A DNA stretch of 64,000 bases from UBA1952 sp965246905. GTDB taxonomy: Bacteria; Bacteroidota; Bacteroidia; Chitinophagales; Chitinophagaceae. Both the position numbers and the translations under genes were made by a program. The stretch lies in contig CBDFFZ010000008.1 in NCBI GenBank assembly GCA_965246905.1, positions 1 to 64,000 on the forward strand, read 5' to 3'. Under the pieces are notes generated by a model that was given only the letters and a program-made list of their open reading frames with translations, was not told where the DNA came from and ran no database searches. Below are positions 26,113 to 34,999 of the stretch, one piece after another. Every line of letters starts with the position of its first letter. Position 1 is the stretch's first letter.

Positions 26113-27225
26113 TTAGTTGGACCTCGTGCTGATGGTAAAATTCATAGGGCTCGTAGCCGGGGAAATACCATCGGGCGATGTGATGAGGTAGATGGTTGGG
26201 ATGGTAGGAATGCCTGATAGCTTGTAAGGTGTTGGCCCGCCGTAAGCGCCAATATCTACTCCCCCTATACCGGCACCAATTGCAGGTGAAGCCGGTGCTA
26301 ATGCGAAACGGGAATCATAGCTGCCAGTTGTGCCACCTACGAAATAGCCGGTAGTGAGGTTAATACCAAATTGATTGTTGAGGCTGGTATTGCCGCCCGT
26401 AGCGAGGTTCATGGATGTTGATGCGCCTCTGAAAATGTTATTTTGGAATACACAGCCTGTGGATTGAGCAGTTGCTGATGGCCCAATACTGCCAAAATCG
26501 CCAAAGATATTATTCTGTACTACCATGTTCTTGACAATACAAGCGCTCGCGCTATTTGGTATACTTGGATAAACTAATGGATAGCCAATTACACCACCTC
26601 CGGTACCGGTAAACACATTGTTCTGAATGATGCCAGAATAAGTACATCCTACCACATTAAGATCTGCATATACGCCGATGTTATTAGAAATATTGACGCT
26701 GGTTATTGATTGACCGGTGGCACCACCAGCGACGTATAATCCCCAGTTTTGAAGTAATTGCACCTTATCAACCGCAGTGCCGCCTATAGAGACTGAGACT
26801 CTGCTATTCCGCTTAATAATGTGTTTGCCAGACGCACTTATATTTACAACGAGATTATCTATTCCCATAATGTAAGTGCTATCACTTCCTGCACTAAGTA
26901 CAATTGTTCCGGTAAATAGTGTGGTGCCTGTTCCTTGCTGCAAGCCGCTATTGCCGCCGTTGGCAGGGTCCAATAAATAGCCATGCCCTATTATCACAAG
27001 CCTTTTTGTAAGAGTCGTGCTAAAATTGTTGTGTGTGCCAGGATACATGTAAATCGTATCGCCGGCGGCAGCAGCATTGTGTGCCACTTGTAATGAAGTG
27101 TAGTCCACGCCGGTAATATTCGTACCATTATACCCCACCCTACGGATAACCGCATCGGCATCAGGACCATTCAGCATGGCCAGGCAGGCGGCAATAAAGG
27201 ATAATTTGTTGTTGAATTGTTTCAT
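26113..27225 (-). CDS. Secreted right-handed beta-helix-like protein
   Basis: The 370-residue protein has a signal peptide (MKQFNNKLSFIAACLAML, cleavage near ADA). Next comes a DYTSLQVAHNAAAAGDTIYM PG entry segment (split here) typical of pectate-lyase-like beta helices. Many short turns with Asn and Val follow (NNIGVYADLNVVG, IIQNNVFTGTGGG, MVVQNNIFGDFG, CVFQNNIFRG). The SPAIGAGIGGVDIGAYGG stretch is a common C-terminal cap. No catalytic residues can be assigned, and no sorting tail is seen. It lies 106 bp upstream of the repeat protein on the same strand, so the two may be made together. Confidence 0.8.
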   Translation of the reverse strand: MKQFNNKLSFIAACLAMLNGPDADAVIRRVGYNGTNITGVDYTSLQVAHNAAAAGDTIYMYPGTHNNFSTTLTKRLVIIGHGYLLDPANGGNSGLQQGTGTTLFTGTIVLSAGSDSTYIMGIDNLVVNISASGKHIIKRNSRVSVSIGGTAVDKVQLLQNWGLYVAGGATGQSITSVNISNNIGVYADLNVVGCTYSGIIQNNVFTGTGGGVIGYPLVYPSIPNSASACIVKNMVVQNNIFGDFGSIGPSATAQSTGCVFQNNIFRGASTSMNLATGGNTSLNNQFGINLTTGYFVGGTTGSYDSRFALAPASPAIGAGIGGVDIGAYGGPTPYKLSGIPTIPTIYLITSPDGISPATSPMNFTISTRSN

Positions 27226-27497
27226 GTTTTTTGTTTTTTGAGTTTAAACTTTTACTTGTGTCCGGTACTTTCATCTGCGCAGCCGCAAATGCTTTTTCAT
27301 TGTTATGTACTTTTCATTGGATAGATCAATATTTCCGGTACAAAGCTCCGCCGCAGGCACGCGGCGCACAAGCGTAAACACACGGATTAAAGTGCGTAGA
27401 ACTACGTGATTTGCTAAGCGGCAGGTCGAATATGCCAGCTTTTATCGAGCTGCTCCCCGGGCTCTGTTCCTGCCATTCAGCTTATAAATACCTCTGC
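27226..27497. other. Upstream region of the beta-helix gene
   Basis: About 270 bp between the beta-helix gene start and the 21-bp repeat array. It should hold the minus-strand promoter. No gene was recognised. Confidence 0.45.
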
Positions 27498-27810
27498 CTT
27501 ACCGGCAAAACAACGTTTCCCTCCAACAGTAACAGCCAACTTGCCTGCAAATGACCAATTTCATCCGGCAGTAACGAAATATATTACGAGGAAATTGCCA
27601 CTGTCGGCTGGGAAGAGGCTTCTGTCGCCTGAGCGGTAGCTCCTGTCGCCTGGATTACGGCCACTTGTGCCCGGAAATGCATCACTGTCAGCAGGGCACT
27701 AACATCTGTCGGCAGGAGTATGGCCACGGTAAGCAGGACAGCGATCACTGTCGGCCGGAAACGATCAACTGCTTGCAGGAAAACGGCTTCCGGCGACAGT
27801 GTGTAATCTA
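27498..27810. repeat. Degenerate 21-bp tandem array, about 15 units
   Basis: From 27601 ten successive 21-base units can be cut without any gap. Examples are CTGTCGGCAGGAGTATGGCC plus A (27706) and CTGTCGGCCGGAAACGATCA plus A (27748). The core CTGTCGGC-GG is the best kept part. Upstream the same period runs back to about 27498 with one 19-base unit. In one frame the units read as heptapeptides of the type C-R-Q-E-x-x-H from 27575, without a clear start codon. A related array lies at 43871. Confidence 0.7.
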
Positions 27811-27873
27811 TTTTCCCCCGCTCCCTTTTATTTTCACAAAGGGTACAATACCTTCAACCTTCCAATCCCCCCG

Positions 27874-28551
27874 ATGGAAAATATGTCAAAAGCAATTGAT
27901 GTAAGGAACTACCAGATGAGCGACGCAGAACTGAAGCAGGCCGCCGACCTCAGCGTGATCCATGTGAAACGCGATCTTACGGAATTCAGCACCCGTATGA
28001 TAGATGCTGCCTACCTTAAAACCTACGAGGCACTCATTGAAGATTTTGCTGCATACCCAAACGATATTGAGCTGCATGGCCTGGTGATGGTAGCCACCGA
28101 AGCAAAAGATGCGCTTGCCGAAGGTTTGAGGGTGAGCATCCGCCCTGTGCGCAGCATGGCCGAGGAGCAGTATCATGGCGGCGGGCTCTATAAATGTTTC
28201 GGCTTTGAAAAGATGAATGAGAGGACGGACGTGCAGCTGATAAGGCTGGGCAGGAAAGTGGTGCGGGTAGGCACCAGGCTGCTGGAGCAGCTTGCCGGGC
28301 AGGGACTCACAACCGGGATACTTTCCGGCATAGGAGCGCAGGCAATAAGCTTAGATGATGCAATAGAGGCACGCGAAGAGGCGATAGAAGCCCGCGAAAT
28401 AGCCACGCAGGAGCGGATAAAAACGGGCAATGCGCTTTACGGAGCATACGTTCGGATCTGTAACATCGGCAAGTCGCTTTTTGCTGATACAAACGAGGCG
28501 AAGTACAATGATTATGTGATCAACGACAGGCCCCCGGCAGCGGCAAAGTAA
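27874..28551 (+). CDS. Conserved hypothetical alpha-helical protein
   Basis: This 225-residue protein (ATG 27874, giving MENMSKAIDVRNYQMSDAEL) has no signal peptide or membrane segment. It is predicted almost entirely helical, with long amphipathic stretches (KRDLTEFSTRMIDAAYLKT, GGLYKCFGFEKMNERTD) and an Ala/Glu-rich repeat AIEAREEAIEAREIA near residue 165. The shape suggests a helical bundle. I do not recognise the family. It follows the 21-bp repeat array and stands alone. Confidence 0.7.
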   Translation: MENMSKAIDVRNYQMSDAELKQAADLSVIHVKRDLTEFSTRMIDAAYLKTYEALIEDFAAYPNDIELHGLVMVATEAKDALAEGLRVSIRPVRSMAEEQYHGGGLYKCFGFEKMNERTDVQLIRLGRKVVRVGTRLLEQLAGQGLTTGILSGIGAQAISLDDAIEAREEAIEAREIATQERIKTGNALYGAYVRICNIGKSLFADTNEAKYNDYVINDRPPAAAK

Positions 28552-28565
28552 CATCCAGATAGCAA

Positions 28566-28590
28566 TGCCCGGTTGAGGAGGGCTTTTTTT
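28566..28590 (+). terminator. Short hairpin terminator
   Basis: A GCCC/GGGC stem with a nine- to ten-base loop followed by seven T, 15 bp after the hypothetical gene's stop codon. The stem is short. Confidence 0.5.
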
Positions 28591-28736
28591 AGGAGAATCA
28601 GGTAGAAGTCCGCAGTTAAATACGTATTTCTACGGTTGTAGATTGGCAGTGGCGGCAGTTGCTTTGTACTATTAAAATAACAGGCAGAAGAGAACATTTT
28701 ACATCCATAAAAAAATCAACACTAAAAATTAAAACT

Positions 28737-29138
28737 ATGGCATACTGCGACGACTTAGCCAATGAGCAAAAAATCAAGCATCCACACCAATTATCAGAAA
28801 ATGATTTCAATGCGCTGATTCAGAAATATCATGGAACCCAGGTAGGTACCCTGATGGAAACAGACGTAAAGACTGCGGTAAGTACAGCGCAATGCGATGA
28901 TTTGATCAGGATCGTTGAGGCTCCCGCTTTTGCGCTTGCGCCGCCGCCGCATCCGCACAACCACGCTATTTATTACCCGGCAAGCATTTTTAGAATTTTA
29001 TTGGCTCAAAATGCAGACAATTTTATTTTTTATAAGATCAATAGGCAACATATAACCTTGCCATACGATATCATTTTTTCCGTCTCAGTCGATGGCAGAA
29101 CGGAATACTATGATATGAGCTCCGATACCAGGTTTTAG
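28737..29138 (+). CDS. Hypothetical protein, 133 residues
   Basis: The start ATG 28737 gives MAYCDDLANEQKIKHPHQL. The protein is soluble, with mixed helix in the first half (SENDFNALIQKYHGTQVG) and strands later (DNFIFYKINRQHITLPYDII). A short His/Pro run PPPHPHNH lies near residue 90. It lies one base before the next gene, a membrane protein tied to a two-component system, so it is probably the first gene of that operon. No family recognised, and no function can be proposed. Confidence 0.65.
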   Translation: MAYCDDLANEQKIKHPHQLSENDFNALIQKYHGTQVGTLMETDVKTAVSTAQCDDLIRIVEAPAFALAPPPHPHNHAIYYPASIFRILLAQNADNFIFYKINRQHITLPYDIIFSVSVDGRTEYYDMSSDTRF

Positions 29139-29139
29139 C

Positions 29140-29769
29140 ATGTTATCGTTCGGTGAGGTTGTAGTGCTGTCATCTACGCTATCTGCTATTCCTGCCATAA
29201 TCGTGGGTAAAAAACAGAAGATGCTGTTATGGTGGTATTGCTGCCTTAGCTTTTTAGCGGATGCTGTTGGCTATGCGCTATCCACAATACATCATCCTAT
29301 GTTCTGGGTAAGCAATGCTTTTATTTTAGGTGAATGGCTGCTGATATCCAATTTCCTCATCCGGCAGGCATTCGCCGAAAGATTCCGGTACCCATTGCTT
29401 GCCCTGTCTTACCTGCTGGGCGCTCTATTCGTAGCCAGAACTATATATTGCTCACCCTCCGTTCTGAATTATGATGATGCTGCCGTTTTTTTTGGATTGT
29501 ACGTGATCGGCACATTGTTCGGGCTTTACAGGGTTATCCAGAAAATAGAATTTATGCAGATTGAGCAATCGCCGCTCTTTGTATTTTGTGCAGCTTTTTT
29601 ATTGTACGTTTCCGGGAGCCTGATCATGCTGCTTGCAAGAAAGTACCTCGATAAAAGTGATCATACGCTTATGAGAAATATATGGGTCGTGCACAACATG
29701 CTCAATATCCTGAAAAATCTTGCAATAGCCTACAGTCTTCTGTTAATAAAGCGGCAGCGCATTGAATAG
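29140..29769 (+). CDS. Integral membrane protein of a two-component operon
   Basis: This 209-residue protein has about seven hydrophobic helices (EVVVLSSTLSAIPAIIVG, MLLWWYCCLSFLADAVGYAL, YPLLALSYLLGALFVA, AAVFFGLYVIGTLFGLY, LFVFCAAFLLYVSGSLIMLL and others). Its stop overlaps the TTG start of the kinase gene by eight bases. The next gene is a kinase with only one membrane helix and no sensor domain. It may therefore supply the sensing part, which is inferred from arrangement. I do not recognise the family. Confidence 0.75.
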   Translation: MLSFGEVVVLSSTLSAIPAIIVGKKQKMLLWWYCCLSFLADAVGYALSTIHHPMFWVSNAFILGEWLLISNFLIRQAFAERFRYPLLALSYLLGALFVARTIYCSPSVLNYDDAAVFFGLYVIGTLFGLYRVIQKIEFMQIEQSPLFVFCAAFLLYVSGSLIMLLARKYLDKSDHTLMRNIWVVHNMLNILKNLAIAYSLLLIKRQRIE

Positions 29770-30550
29770 CAGCTATATCATCCTCGCCATAGCCGTATTT
29801 ATATGCCTTGCCTTAGGCATCATCTTCTTTGTGATCCTCTACCAGCGCCGCGTTATCAACCACCAGCTCCAGATGCGCAGCTTCAACCACCAGAAAGAGC
29901 TGGAGCTCATGCAAACCTCCATCCGCAGCGAAGAGGAAGAGCGCAGCCGCATTGCCGCAGAGCTGCACGATGATGTGGGCGCATCCCTCTCTGCCATCCG
30001 CCTTTTCCTCCACCAGGCGCTGCAGGCCCCCGGCAACGCCGCCCTTATCCGCCAAACCAAAGACCTGCTCGACGACAGCATCCAAAAAGTCCGCGATCTC
30101 TCCCATCAGCTACAGCCGGGCATCCTCCAGTATCTTGGTCTCTCCAAAGCGTTGGAGTCTTTTGCGGGGATGATATCCCGCTCCAATACCCTGACCATCG
30201 AATTCAGCAGCGAAGAAGGGAGCTGGCCGGATCAGGATCCCGACAAAGCCCTCTGTATTTACCGCATCATCCAGGAGCTGGTGCAAAATATTATCAAGCA
30301 CGCCGCGGCTACCCGAATCCGACTTTCCCTATACCGGCAGGATGGCCTGAACTGTATAGCGCTTGCCCACAACGGCAGCGGCCTTACAGAGTCCGGCTAC
30401 CGGGAGCAGTTATTTAAAGAAGGAGCTACAGGACTCAAGAACATCGAGATGAGGCTTAAATCTGCCAGCCTGCTATTGCGCTTTCCCGAAACACGGGAAG
30501 GGATCTATACCATCGTAATATGCGAGCCTGCCGCAACCGCAATTGCTTAA
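29762..30550 (+). CDS. Sensor histidine kinase, NarL-partner (HisKA_3) type
   Basis: This 262-residue kinase has one N-terminal transmembrane helix (IILAIAVFICLALGIIFFVI), a short coiled coil and the HisKA_3 box RIAAELHDDVGASLSAIR with the phosphorylated His. A HATPase domain follows (IIQELVQNIIKHA as N box, GATGLKNIEMR as G box). It lacks a periplasmic sensor. The only start compatible with the overlap is TTG at 29762. It is followed 12 bp later by a LuxR-type response regulator, its evident partner. Confidence 0.92.
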   Translation: MNSSYIILAIAVFICLALGIIFFVILYQRRVINHQLQMRSFNHQKELELMQTSIRSEEEERSRIAAELHDDVGASLSAIRLFLHQALQAPGNAALIRQTKDLLDDSIQKVRDLSHQLQPGILQYLGLSKALESFAGMISRSNTLTIEFSSEEGSWPDQDPDKALCIYRIIQELVQNIIKHAAATRIRLSLYRQDGLNCIALAHNGSGLTESGYREQLFKEGATGLKNIEMRLKSASLLLRFPETREGIYTIVICEPAATAIA

Positions 30551-30562
30551 AATACACCGTAT

Positions 30563-31216
30563 ATGCCTGCAACCTCCATCAAATACATTATCGCAGACGA
30601 TCATACCATCTTCCGGCAGGGGCTGCGGATGGTACTTGCAGACGACCGGCACCTGGAATTTTTGGCAGAAGCTGCCGATGGCCTGGAGCTAATGGGCCTC
30701 CTGAAACGTGATACTCCGGATGTAATACTCCTCGATCTGAAAATGCCGGGTATGGACGGGATGGAAGCACTAAGAGCAATACGAGCAAAATACCCGCTTA
30801 TAAAGGTGCTCATCCTTACCATGAATGATGAGGAGCAACTGATCCTTCACCTGCTGGAAGCCGGCGCAAACGGCTACCTCATTAAAAATGCCGATGCGGA
30901 TGAGATCCGGCTTGCCATACATGCCTGCTATGAGAATGGCTTTTATTTCAGCGATTATGTAAGCAGTCTCCTCCTTAAAACACTGGTACAAAAAAAGAAA
31001 TCAAACCTCAGCTTTAAAGAGGCGGTGAGCTTCAATGAGCGGGAACTTGCCGTGCTAAAGCTTATTTGCGAGGGCTGTACGGCAATGGAGATAGGGAAAA
31101 CGATCTTTCTCAGCCATCGCACAGTAGAAGGTATCAAATTGGAGCTACAGGAAAAGATCGGCGTTCGCAACACTGCGGGCCTCATTATGTATGCGGTGAA
31201 GCAGGGCATTGTGTAA
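30563..31216 (+). CDS. NarL/FixJ-type response regulator
   Basis: The protein has 217 residues. The receiver domain has acidic residues in IIADDHT, the phosphorylated Asp in VILLDLKMPGMDG, and the switch Thr and Lys in LILTMN and GYLIKNAD. The C-terminal LuxR helix-turn-helix reads FNERELAVLKLICEGCTAME, then IFLSHRTVEGIKLELQEKI. It should bind DNA after phosphorylation by the adjacent kinase. Targets are unknown. The gene ends two bases before the convergent RNase D gene. Confidence 0.95.
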   Translation: MPATSIKYIIADDHTIFRQGLRMVLADDRHLEFLAEAADGLELMGLLKRDTPDVILLDLKMPGMDGMEALRAIRAKYPLIKVLILTMNDEEQLILHLLEAGANGYLIKNADADEIRLAIHACYENGFYFSDYVSSLLLKTLVQKKKSNLSFKEAVSFNERELAVLKLICEGCTAMEIGKTIFLSHRTVEGIKLELQEKIGVRNTAGLIMYAVKQGIV

Positions 31217-31218
31217 GT

Positions 31219-32385
31219 TCAGCGATAGCTGCTCATGTCTATACTTTCCCTTGCTGCTATATTATTTATCAGCTCCTGCCGGTACGGCTTCAGGTCTTTA
31301 AGCGTGATCGTATGCAGCAGCAGGTCATTCACGGTACCATTGCTGAGCATAAACCGGGCTGCAAATATGCCAAACTGCTGTGCCAGCGCTTCCTGTATAG
31401 GCGCAAATTTTTCCGCCTTATCCTTATTCGCCTGCTCGCGCTCTGCCTGCTCATCATGCGTAAGGTACTTGCGCTGTGGCAGCCTGGTGGCAAGGCTCAG
31501 GGCAGTTGCTGCATCATGGATGGCAGTAAGGCCATTCTTCAGCTCACATACTGCGGCGCTGCTTCTTAAGGAATGATGAATGCCCTTTGCGTCGCTTAAT
31601 GAGTCGGGCTGTAAAGAGCCATCTGCAAGCGCGCGCACCGCTACATCATCCATCACCTGGAAAGGGGGTTTATTGAGCCTGCGCGCAAGCCCGTCGCGGT
31701 AGCGGTACAGCCCGTTGAGGATGTATTGATCGCGCGGGCTCAGTTTATGCAGGTCGGCAGGCTTCAGAAAGTTTTGCTTTGCTTCGATTTTATGAATGGT
31801 AGTGCTCAGGCCGGCCTGCTCTTCCCGCACAAAAGGCAATAGGCCTTTCGGCGCTGCCTCGGCTACCAGCAATTCTTTCAGGGAATGCAGCCAGAGCACA
31901 TCCGCAGCCGCATAAAGCGATTGCGCAGGCGAGAGCGGGCGCTGCCTCCAATCGCTGCGCTGCTGCCCTTTGCTAAGCGTCAGCTCCATCTTTTCCGCCA
32001 GCAGCGCTGCCAGCGATATATGTTCATAATTGAGCAGGATGGCCACTACCTGCACATCAAATAGGTTTTTAGGATAGCAGCCGAGGCTGTGCAGCAGGCG
32101 CAGATCTTCCCCCGGCGAATGCACGATCTTTTCAATACGCTCTTCTTCGAAGATCGCGTAGAGCCCGCTCAGATCCAATCCCGCAAGCGGGTCTATGAGA
32201 TAGCAGGCGTTGGGCGTAGCTACCTGTATGAGGCAAAGAGTAATGCCGTATGCGCGGAGGTTGTTATCAAACTCCAGATCGAAAGCAATAGAGGCCGCAC
32301 CGGCAAGCACCAAAATGCATTGCGCCAGCGCTTGCGGCGTATCTATAAGCTGAACCGGATTTGGTACGACAGGCAGAGAATCCAA
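31219..32385 (-). CDS. rnd: Ribonuclease D
   Basis: This 388-residue protein has the DEDDy exonuclease set: IAFDLEFDN for exo I, VHSPGEDLRLL for exo II, and SLYAAADVLWL with Tyr and Asp for exo III. An HRDC domain follows (LSPRDQYILNGLYRYRDGLA, then NKPPFQVMDDVAVRALA). The enzyme trims 3' ends of tRNA and other stable RNAs. The start is a TTG (32385) giving MDSLPVVPNP; no closer ATG is seen. It lies about 110 bp after the helicase stop on the same strand. Confidence 0.92.
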   Translation of the reverse strand: MDSLPVVPNPVQLIDTPQALAQCILVLAGAASIAFDLEFDNNLRAYGITLCLIQVATPNACYLIDPLAGLDLSGLYAIFEEERIEKIVHSPGEDLRLLHSLGCYPKNLFDVQVVAILLNYEHISLAALLAEKMELTLSKGQQRSDWRQRPLSPAQSLYAAADVLWLHSLKELLVAEAAPKGLLPFVREEQAGLSTTIHKIEAKQNFLKPADLHKLSPRDQYILNGLYRYRDGLARRLNKPPFQVMDDVAVRALADGSLQPDSLSDAKGIHHSLRSSAAVCELKNGLTAIHDAATALSLATRLPQRKYLTHDEQAEREQANKDKAEKFAPIQEALAQQFGIFAARFMLSNGTVNDLLLHTITLKDLKPYRQELINNIAARESIDMSSYR

Positions 32386-32497
32386 TGGATCGTATTTTTA
32401 TTGAGCGTAAGTGTATGCGCGGCTAAGATAGGATACTTAGTCAAAGCGCAGCAGGTCGTATTTATTGCACCTGGCGCAAATGGAAGGGCCGGCGCGC

Positions 32498-34405
32498 TTA
32501 GCTATCCATAAATTCCCAGGCGCTCTGATAGGCATTCTGCTCCTGGGCATACGTAATGAAATCTTCATAAAAAGAAAGTACGGAAAGGGTGGCGCTGTCA
32601 CCGGCGATTACGAGCTTTTTGCGAGCGCGTGTCATAGCCACATTCATGCGGCGGGTATCGGCCAGAAAGCCAATAATGCCTTCGCTGTTGCTGCGCGTCA
32701 TGGAGATGTACACAATATCGCGTTCCTGCCCCTGGAAAGCATCCACAGTATTGATCGAAATTTTATCCCGGATAGCTGCCAGTGCCGGTGCATGGCTCAG
32801 CAATTCTTTGAGGACATCTACCTGCTGCTTATAAGGAGAGATAATAGCAATAGTTGGGAAATCCGCTGGAGTGTAATGAGCGCTGAGTGTAGCGGCCAAT
32901 CCGCATAAATGCTTTATTAAAAACGAAGCTTCTTCCGGATTTGTGGTGCTCGTGCCTTCGCTTTTCTCCTCGAAGCCGCAGCCTGCTGTATCTATAAATA
33001 AGAGCGGGGCATCTCCCTCAAAAAGTAAATGCCCGGCTACCGATGGGTGCGCCTTTAATGCATTTTTATAGAATACACCGGATGAATAGCTCATGATGGC
33101 TTCATGCATACGGTACTGCTCTTCGAGCAGGGTTACGGCTTCCGGATGCAGCGCCACGCATTTCTCGAGCAGTGTTGTAGCCAGTCCGCCCCGTGCCGCT
33201 TCGGGTGATTTTATAGTGGGCGGCAGTTGCTGATGATCGCCGGCAAGCACGAGCTTTTGTGCCTTTAGCGCCGGTATCCAGCAGGCAGGCTCCAGCGCCT
33301 GGCCGGCTTCATCGATCACGGCCGTATGATAGTTTACATTGCGTACCGTGTAATGATTGGCGCCTACCAGCGTTGCAGCAATCACCTGGGCTCTGGCTAT
33401 AAGATCATCGGTGATGTACTGCTCTGTGTTGCCTACTTCTTTCATGATCCGGTGCGCCTCATCGAAAAGTGCTTTTCGTTGCTCGCGCTCTGCCTTGCCG
33501 AAGCTCCGCTTGTATTTGTGCGCCATATTCTTAAACTCCGCAGCCTGCTTTTTTAGCTTCTTTGCTTCTTTCATGGCAGGATGCGCAGCTATCCGGCTAT
33601 CCAGCGTAAGGGATGCCAGCCGCTCCGATACACGGGTAGGGTTGCCTACACGCAGCACATTCAATCCTTCTTCGGATAGCTTTTCACTGAGCATATCTAC
33701 CGCTGTATTGCTGGGCGCCGTAACCAGCACCGGACCGCCATCCCGCTTAATGATGGCTTTGATGGCCTGCACGAGCGTAGTTGTTTTGCCGGTGCCGGGC
33801 GGGCCGTGAATGATGGTCAGCTCATTCGCTGCGAGTATCTTGTTTACAGCTTCATTCTGGGAAGCATTGAGCGTAGCAAATTCCATTGCCGGGAGCGCTT
33901 TATTGAATGTTGGGGGCTGCGCACCTGTCAATATTCTTGCCAGCCTGCCCTGCTCTTTATTTTCTGAAACTGCTGATGCGCCTTTCAGCGCGCGCTGCAT
34001 CTCCTCATAGCTGGCTTCATCAAAAAGAAGATCGATGCCGAGCTTACCATCGCTTGCCCAATCCGGCAGCTCTTCTGTACGAAGCGTGATTTTTAAGCGA
34101 TTGCCGCCTACATAGGCAATGGTACCGGCTACAAAATCTGCCTGCGGATTATGGTTGGAGAATAAAGTTGCGGAAGCGCCAAAGCGCAGGCGGTGCGGGT
34201 CGTCTGTATGTGTGGTGCGCTCTGCCTCTACCGTAATATAATCGCCGCGACTGGGCTCTGTGCCGCGGATGGCGATGGGATACCAGGTAACACCGGCTGC
34301 GCGGCGGGTAACGGCAGATGCAGTTTTGGTAAGCCTGAGATAGGCAGCCTGATCGGCATCCCGCTCAATAGCGAGGAGCTCAAGCTGCTTCTTAAAATAA
34401 TCCAT
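32498..34405 (-). CDS. IGHMBP2-type superfamily 1 helicase
   Basis: Starting at ATG 34405 the protein has 635 residues. It shows Walker A GPPGTGKTTTLVQAI, motif II VIDEAGQALEP, motif III AGDHQQLPPTI, motif IV-V with LLEEQYRMHEAIM and SINTVDAFQGQERDIVYIS, and motif VI MNVAMTRARKKL. The N-terminal beta barrel and 1C insertion (KKLKKQAAEFKNMAHKY) match the Upf1-like IGHMBP2/SMUBP-2 group. Bacterial members unwind DNA or RNA 5' to 3', but their in vivo role is poorly defined. The upstream DNA holds the hairpin array. Confidence 0.93.
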   Translation of the reverse strand: MDYFKKQLELLAIERDADQAAYLRLTKTASAVTRRAAGVTWYPIAIRGTEPSRGDYITVEAERTTHTDDPHRLRFGASATLFSNHNPQADFVAGTIAYVGGNRLKITLRTEELPDWASDGKLGIDLLFDEASYEEMQRALKGASAVSENKEQGRLARILTGAQPPTFNKALPAMEFATLNASQNEAVNKILAANELTIIHGPPGTGKTTTLVQAIKAIIKRDGGPVLVTAPSNTAVDMLSEKLSEEGLNVLRVGNPTRVSERLASLTLDSRIAAHPAMKEAKKLKKQAAEFKNMAHKYKRSFGKAEREQRKALFDEAHRIMKEVGNTEQYITDDLIARAQVIAATLVGANHYTVRNVNYHTAVIDEAGQALEPACWIPALKAQKLVLAGDHQQLPPTIKSPEAARGGLATTLLEKCVALHPEAVTLLEEQYRMHEAIMSYSSGVFYKNALKAHPSVAGHLLFEGDAPLLFIDTAGCGFEEKSEGTSTTNPEEASFLIKHLCGLAATLSAHYTPADFPTIAIISPYKQQVDVLKELLSHAPALAAIRDKISINTVDAFQGQERDIVYISMTRSNSEGIIGFLADTRRMNVAMTRARKKLVIAGDSATLSVLSFYEDFITYAQEQNAYQSAWEFMDS

Positions 34406-34510
34406 GCGCAAAAGTAGCCGAGAAAACTTCTTCCCACTACAGCCCTGATTGTCAATCGCGGGCAGTGTGCAAATAGCTACAGGTCGCCTGCGGCGCTGTA
34501 ACTGCCGTTT

Positions 34511-34766
34511 GCAATGCTGTAAATGCAGTTTACCATATGCGCAGGGGGGGTACCAATATTGTAAACGTTAAATACAGCGCTGTATTTAACGTTTACAATA
34601 TTGGAAGTGGGGGTGTCAATGCTGTAAACAGCGGTTACAATATTGGCAAGGGCGGTTACAGAATGGTATTTAACGTTTACAACATTCGCATGGGGGGTGC
34701 GCATGCTGTAATCGTAGTTTACAGCATTGACGGCGGCCCGCCAATATTGGCAAGGCCCTGTAAATG
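34511..34766. repeat. Array of palindromic modules, including a 52-bp perfect palindrome
   Basis: At least five 26-35-bp inverted-repeat modules sit in 256 bp. All use CAATGCTGTAAAC or CCAATATTGTAAAC paired with GTTTACAATATTGG. Examples are 34511-34540, 34616-34646, 34654-34688 and 34701-34730, plus a short CCAATATTGG at 34741. The stretch 34553-34604 is a perfect palindrome with 26-bp arms meeting at GC. G-rich spacers of 7-13 bases separate the modules. It lies upstream of the helicase gene and about 230 bp past the idi stop. Each module could form a hairpin or bind a dimeric protein. Confidence 0.85.
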
Positions 34767-34851
34767 TTTACTGGTGCATGTAATTTTTTCTCATTCTTCC
34801 TGTAGCGGGCAGGCCTACAGCCATCAGGAAGCCTGTAACCCTTTCGACCCC

Positions 34852-34880
34852 GTAGAGACGTTGCAATACAATGTATCTAC
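34852..34880. repeat. 29-bp inverted element, decayed copy
   Basis: The left arm GTAGAGACGTTGCA is identical to that of the perfect element at 57095. The right arm TACAATGTATCTAC differs at three positions. Same length and centre indicate the same element, partly decayed. Confidence 0.7.
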
Positions 34881-34999
34881 CATATTTCTGGCCATACAAA
34901 GTATTTAGAGCTGCATAAAGCAGGACAAATCGCTGTAAAAGGCAGCCTGTAAGTTGCCAGCCTCCTGGATTCCTGCGAGGAATGAACACAGTCCAAAGG

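Noticed and set aside
27498..27810. CRISPR array
   Set aside because: The 21-bp units are contiguous with no unique spacers between them and no cas genes nearby.
34511..34766. CRISPR array
   Set aside because: Units are palindromic and irregular in length, spacers are short and G-rich, and no cas genes are present.
34477..34908. ORFs on both strands across the palindrome array
   Set aside because: They exist because the palindromes read alike on both strands; no start context or family support.
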